Source of the DNA: Candidatus Intestinimonas stercorigallinarum
GTDB taxonomy: Bacteria; Bacillota; Clostridia; Oscillospirales; Oscillospiraceae
Assembly (NCBI GenBank): GCA_019115345.1
Contig: DXDV01000266.1
Location: 1-7,843, forward strand
DNA length: 7,843 nucleotides
Direction of reading: 5' to 3'
In this document: in pieces, positions 4,573 through 7,843 of the stretch
Layout of the letters: each line of letters opens with the position of its first letter
Numbering within the stretch: the stretch's first letter is position 1
Position numbers and translations under genes: made by a program
Notes under the pieces: generated by a model
Told to the model about the DNA's origin: nothing
Database searches by the model: none
What the model saw: only the letters and a program-made list of their open reading frames with translations

Positions 4573-5697
4573 TTACCGGCCCTCCTTCAGGAGGGCCATG
4601 AGAGTCTGGTAGATCTCCTCGGCGGCGTCGGTCACCGAGAGCTCCTCCAGGGCCTTCGCCATGGCGGAGCGCTTTTCCGGGTCGGCCAGCAGGTCCTTCA
4701 CCTGCCGGTAGAGGGCGGCGCCGTCGGTCTCCCCCTCCAGCACCACCACCGCCGCCCCGTGGTGCTCCAGCACCCGGGCGTTCTTCTCCTGGTGGTTGTT
4801 GGTCACGTTGGGGGAGGGCACCAGCACACAGGGCTTGGCGATGGCGGTGAGCTCCGAGATGGTGGAGGCCCCCGCCCGGCACACCACCAGGTCGGCGGCG
4901 GCCATCACCAGGGGCATGTCGTAGATGTACGCCCGGACCTCCGCCCCGCCGGTCAGGTCCACCCCCCGCTCTTCGAGGGCGGTGGTGAGGCTCTGGTAGT
5001 TCCGCCCGGCGCCGTGGATGTGGTGGAAGGGGAAGCCCTCCGCCGCCTCGGCGCTCAGGAAGTCGGCCATGTACCGGTTCATCACGTCGGCCCCCAGGCT
5101 CCCCCAGTAGGAGAGGACCAGAGGGCGGCCGTCGTCCAGGCCCAGGGCCTGCCGGGCCTCCTTCCGGGTGTGGTCGAAGAAGTCCCGGCGCACCGGGGTG
5201 CCGGTGACCACCACCCGCTCCGGATGGGGATAGTGCTTCCGGGAGTCCTCAAAGCCCACCATCACCCGGTCGGCCACCTTGGAGAGGAGCTTTGTGGTGA
5301 GGCCGGGGACGGCGTTGGACTCGTGGACGGCGGTGGGGATGCCCCGGCGGGCGGCCTCCTTCACTACGGGGTAGGAGGCGTAGCCCCCGGTGCCCACCAC
5401 CAGGTCGGGCAGGAATTCGTCCAGGATGGCCCGGGCCTGCCGCCGGGCCTGGGGCAGGGTAAGCACCGTCATGACGTTGTGCTTGATGTCCTTCCACTTC
5501 CACGCCCGGTGGATGGTGTTCACGTGGACGGTGCGCAGCTCGTAGCCCTCATGGGGCACCAGCGTCCGCTCCATGCCGTTGTCCGCCCCGGCGAAGAGGA
5601 CCTGGCAGTCCTGGTGCCGGGATTGGAAGAGCCGGGCCAGGGCGATGGCGGGATTGATGTGGCCGGCGGTGCCGCCGCAGGTAAAGAGGAGCTTCAC
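4573..5697 (-). CDS. murG: UDP-GlcNAc:lipid I N-acetylglucosaminyltransferase MurG
   Basis: MurG adds GlcNAc to lipid I on the inner face of the membrane to make lipid II. It is a GT-B fold enzyme. The 374 residues show the first glycine loop GGTAGHINPA (8-17), the second loop GTGGYASYP (102-110), and the donor-binding RAGASTISEL (274-283) with NNHQEKNARVL (300-310). The third glycine loop reads WGSLGA (198-203), where other families have GGSQGA. The start codon is GTG 5697-5695, just 12 bases after the ftsW stop, with GAAGGTG at 5703-5709 as ribosome site. The start is fixed because the conserved loop begins seven residues later. The spacing indicates one transcript with ftsW. Confidence 0.96.
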   Translation of the reverse strand: MKLLFTCGGTAGHINPAIALARLFQSRHQDCQVLFAGADNGMERTLVPHEGYELRTVHVNTIHRAWKWKDIKHNVMTVLTLPQARRQARAILDEFLPDLVVGTGGYASYPVVKEAARRGIPTAVHESNAVPGLTTKLLSKVADRVMVGFEDSRKHYPHPERVVVTGTPVRRDFFDHTRKEARQALGLDDGRPLVLSYWGSLGADVMNRYMADFLSAEAAEGFPFHHIHGAGRNYQSLTTALEERGVDLTGGAEVRAYIYDMPLVMAAADLVVCRAGASTISELTAIAKPCVLVPSPNVTNNHQEKNARVLEHHGAAVVVLEGETDGAALYRQVKDLLADPEKRSAMAKALEELSVTDAAEEIYQTLMALLKEGR

Positions 5698-5702
5698 TTC
5701 AA

Positions 5703-5709
5703 CACCTTC
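5703..5709 (-). promoter_or_regulatory. murG ribosome binding site before a GTG start
   Basis: GAAGGTG, immediately after the ftsW stop codon, lies five bases (seven from its AAGG core) before the GTG at 5697. It supports the non-ATG start and suggests coupling with ftsW translation. Confidence 0.7.
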
Positions 5710-6918
5710 TCAGCCGGCCCTCGGGGCCGGGATCTGTCTGGATACGCTCAGGACAATGCCCATCTCCACCAGCTGGATCACCAGGGCGGTGCCGCCGTAG
5801 CTGAAGAAGGGCAGGGAGATGCCGGTGGGAGGGAGCAGGTTGGTGACCACGCCCACGTTCAAAAAGACCTGGACGGCCACCTGAGTGGTGATGCCCACGA
5901 TGAGGAGGGCGCCGAACCGGTCCCGGGCGTGGAGGGCCAGCCAATAGCCCCGGATGATGAGCAGGGCGAAGAGGAGGAGGATCATGGACGCCCCGATGAA
6001 GCCCAGCTCCTCGCACACGATGGGGAAAACATAGTCGTTCTGGAGCTCGGGCAGATAGAGGAACTTCTGCCGGGAATTTCCGATGCCCAGGCCCAGCAGG
6101 CCGCCGGAGCCGATGGCGTAGAGGGACTGGATGATCTGATAGCCCTCCCCCTGGATGTCGCTCCAGGGGTCCTGCCAGATGGCGATGCGGTCGGCCATGT
6201 AGCTGCCGCTCTGGCTGATGATCCACATGCCCGCCGCCATCATCAGGGCCCCCAGTCCGAACCAGCGCAGCTTGATGCCGGCAGCAAAGAGGATGGAGGC
6301 GGCGATGGCCAGAATGAGGATCATGGCCGACAGGTGGGGCTGAAGAAAGAGCAGGAACAGAATGATGCCCAGCGCCGCGATGTAGGGCACCAGCTCCAGA
6401 AAGCCGATGCCGTCCAGCCACTCCAGGAACCGTCCGGTGTAGGTCCGGCGGTTGAACTTCCGCTTTTTCTCGGTGTTCCGCTTGGAGAGGCGGGCGGAAA
6501 AGTAGAGGATGACCCCCAGCTTGGCCGCCTCGGAGGGCTGCCACCGGGGCAGAGGGCCAATGGCCCGGATCCAGCGGTTGGCGCCGCCGCCGCTGGCGCC
6601 GATGCCGGGCACCTTCACCAGGATGAGGAGGAGGATGGACCCCCACAGGGCAATGACGGCGAACCAGCGCAGGGTCTGGTAGTTGACCTTGCTCAGGGCC
6701 AGCATGATCGCCACCCCCGCCACGGCAAAGACCCCCTGGCGCAGGAAATAATAGGTGGGGTCGCCCATGTTGTAGAGGGCGTCGGCGTAGGAGGCGGAGA
6801 ACATCATGATGACGCCGATGGCGGTGAGCATCAGCACCAGCATGAGAAAGGGCAGGTCCAGTGGGCCGCGGGCCAGCTGTTCCTCCACGGTGAGGTCTCG
6901 CTTGAGTTTTCGGGCCAT
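5710..6918 (-). CDS. ftsW: SEDS-family septal peptidoglycan polymerase FtsW (FtsW/SpoVE/RodA)
   Basis: SEDS proteins are integral membrane glycosyltransferases that polymerise lipid II together with a class B penicillin-binding protein. The 402 residues hold about ten membrane segments. Family landmarks are RWQPSEAAKLGVILYFS (125-141), the QPHLSAMILIL region (193-203), the long extracellular loop (233-260) with GEGYQIIQSLYAIGSGG (257-273), the catalytic aspartate D295 in LQNDYVFPIVCEELGFIG, and LPPTGISLPFFSYGG (362-376). The position between mraY and murG supports FtsW (or the closely related sporulation protein SpoVE) over RodA. The start ATG 6918-6916 has a modest AAAGGCAGG upstream. The usual QPDLG motif is QPHLS here. 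Confidence 0.94.
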   Translation of the reverse strand: MARKLKRDLTVEEQLARGPLDLPFLMLVLMLTAIGVIMMFSASYADALYNMGDPTYYFLRQGVFAVAGVAIMLALSKVNYQTLRWFAVIALWGSILLLILVKVPGIGASGGGANRWIRAIGPLPRWQPSEAAKLGVILYFSARLSKRNTEKKRKFNRRTYTGRFLEWLDGIGFLELVPYIAALGIILFLLFLQPHLSAMILILAIAASILFAAGIKLRWFGLGALMMAAGMWIISQSGSYMADRIAIWQDPWSDIQGEGYQIIQSLYAIGSGGLLGLGIGNSRQKFLYLPELQNDYVFPIVCEELGFIGASMILLLFALLIIRGYWLALHARDRFGALLIVGITTQVAVQVFLNVGVVTNLLPPTGISLPFFSYGGTALVIQLVEMGIVLSVSRQIPAPRAG

Positions 6919-6958
6919 GGGCTCGCCTGCCTTTCAGAGAGGATGGGGCCGTGTCCGC

Positions 6959-7843
6959 TCAGACGGCGGGCCCCAGGAGGTTGAGGTCCAGGACACCGGC
7001 GTACCGGCCGGACACCCCCAGGAGGGCCAGCGCGCAGAACGCCAGGGAAACCAGGGTAAAGACGGCCACCACCTTTTTCTCGCTCCAGCCGCACATCTCG
7101 AAGTGGTGGTGGAGGGGGGCCATCTTGAAAATGCGCTTGCCGTGGGTGGCCTTGAAGTAGACCACCTGGATGATGTCGGAGAGGGTCTCGGCGATGTAGA
7201 CGATGCCCACCAGGATGAGGACCAGGGGCATATCGAAGGCGAAGGCCAGACCGCACACCGCGCCCCCCAGGAAGAGGGAGCCGGTGTCCCCCATAAAGAC
7301 CTTGGCGGGGTAGTGGTTGTAGAGGAGGAAGGCGCACAGGCCGCCGAAGAGGGCGCCGCCGAAGACGCCCAGAGAGGGCACCGCCCAGCGCCAGGCCACC
7401 ACGGTGAAGAAGGCGGCCACGGGCAGGGTGACGCTGGAGCTCAGGCCGTCCACCCCGTCGGTGATGTTGACGGCGTTCACCGTGCCCACCATGACGAAGG
7501 CGGCGAAGGCCATGTAGACCGCCCAGGGCAGCTCGATGGTGACCTGGAGGAAGGGGACGTACAGGTGGGGGGCCAGGTAGCCGAAGTACCGCAGCAGGGC
7601 GGTGAAGGCGATGGCGGCGGCCAGCTGGAGAAGGAATTTGGGTCCGGCGGTGAGGCCGGTGTTCTCCCGCTTCTTTACCTTCTCATAGTCGTCCAGGTAG
7701 CCGATGACCCCAAAGACCAGGGCGAAGCAGAAGACGAAGAGGGCCCGGAAATCTCCATTGAGCAGGTCGGGCCAGCCGATGAGCAGGATGGTGGCCAGAA
7801 TGCCGAAGATGAACATGAGCCCGCCCATGGTGGGGGTGCCCTG
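6959..7843 (-). CDS. mraY: phospho-N-acetylmuramoyl-pentapeptide transferase MraY, 5' end missing
   Basis: MraY transfers phospho-MurNAc-pentapeptide from UDP to undecaprenyl phosphate, making lipid I. The visible 294 codons are open to the window edge and begin QGTPTMGG, the conserved region normally about 50 residues from the N-terminus. The ATG at 7828 is therefore internal and roughly 45-55 residues are missing. Visible motifs, counted from the first visible residue, are the aspartate pair in GYLDDYEKVKKR (51-52), NAVNITDGVDGLSS (from 123), FMGDTGSLFLGG (from 183), and PLHHHFEMCGWSE (from 243) with its triple histidine. Most of the ten membrane segments are recognisable. The gene ends at TGA 6961-6959, 40 bases before ftsW, with no murD between them. 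Confidence 0.97.
   Translation of the reverse strand, partial: QGTPTMGGLMFIFGILATILLIGWPDLLNGDFRALFVFCFALVFGVIGYLDDYEKVKKRENTGLTAGPKFLLQLAAAIAFTALLRYFGYLAPHLYVPFLQVTIELPWAVYMAFAAFVMVGTVNAVNITDGVDGLSSSVTLPVAAFFTVVAWRWAVPSLGVFGGALFGGLCAFLLYNHYPAKVFMGDTGSLFLGGAVCGLAFAFDMPLVLILVGIVYIAETLSDIIQVVYFKATHGKRIFKMAPLHHHFEMCGWSEKKVVAVFTLVSLAFCALALLGVSGRYAGVLDLNLLGPAV

Noticed and set aside
4759..6984. A 741-codon plus-strand frame
   Set aside because: It covers the antisense of murG and ftsW, is repetitive in Gly, His, Asp and Glu, and has no family resemblance.
7826..7828. ATG at 7828 as the start of mraY
   Set aside because: The five codons upstream (QGTPT) belong to the conserved GTPTMGG motif, so the gene continues past the window edge.

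Overview
The window is part of a division and cell wall (dcw) gene cluster, with every recognisable gene on the minus strand. Reading in the direction of transcription, from high to low coordinates, it holds mraY (5' end outside the window), ftsW, murG, murA, ftsQ (divIB), ftsZ, a 582-base non-coding stretch, and the first 169 codons of a CorA-type metal transporter gene. The protein sequences, the MurG-MurA-FtsQ-FtsZ order, AGGAGG-type ribosome binding sites and high G+C content suggest a G+C-rich member of the Clostridia, probably of the Oscillospiraceae type. That placement is an inference from sequence style and no database was consulted.

Positions 7843-3211 hold four closely spaced genes of the lipid II and septal wall pathway. 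MraY makes lipid I, MurG makes lipid II, FtsW is the SEDS glycan polymerase, and MurA makes the first committed precursor. Their gaps are 40, 12 and 75 bases, so they are probably one transcript. FtsQ and FtsZ follow. Each is preceded by a promoter-like sequence: an extended -10 before ftsQ, and a TTGACC-17-TACAAT promoter before ftsZ. Within the visible span there is no murD between mraY and ftsW, no ftsL, and no ftsA before ftsZ.

Positions 510-1091 are the most unusual part. Next to ftsZ lies a block of about 285 bases (786-1070). It is bounded by inverted copies of a roughly 50-base unit that is itself a nearly perfect hairpin, with more hairpins inside, so it looks like a small non-autonomous mobile or repeat element (MITE or REP-like). 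Beyond it is a strong minus-strand promoter (TTGCGC-17-TATAAT) that would give the corA-like gene a leader of about 200 bases. The leader starts with a hairpin, carries two possible overlapping small reading frames and ends in a GC-rich structured region before the ribosome binding site. This leader is a candidate cis-regulatory region, by analogy with leaders of other magnesium transporter genes.

Altogether the window is a mostly standard cell wall and division module that ends at a repeat-filled boundary, followed by an independently transcribed, probably regulated, metal ion transporter gene.
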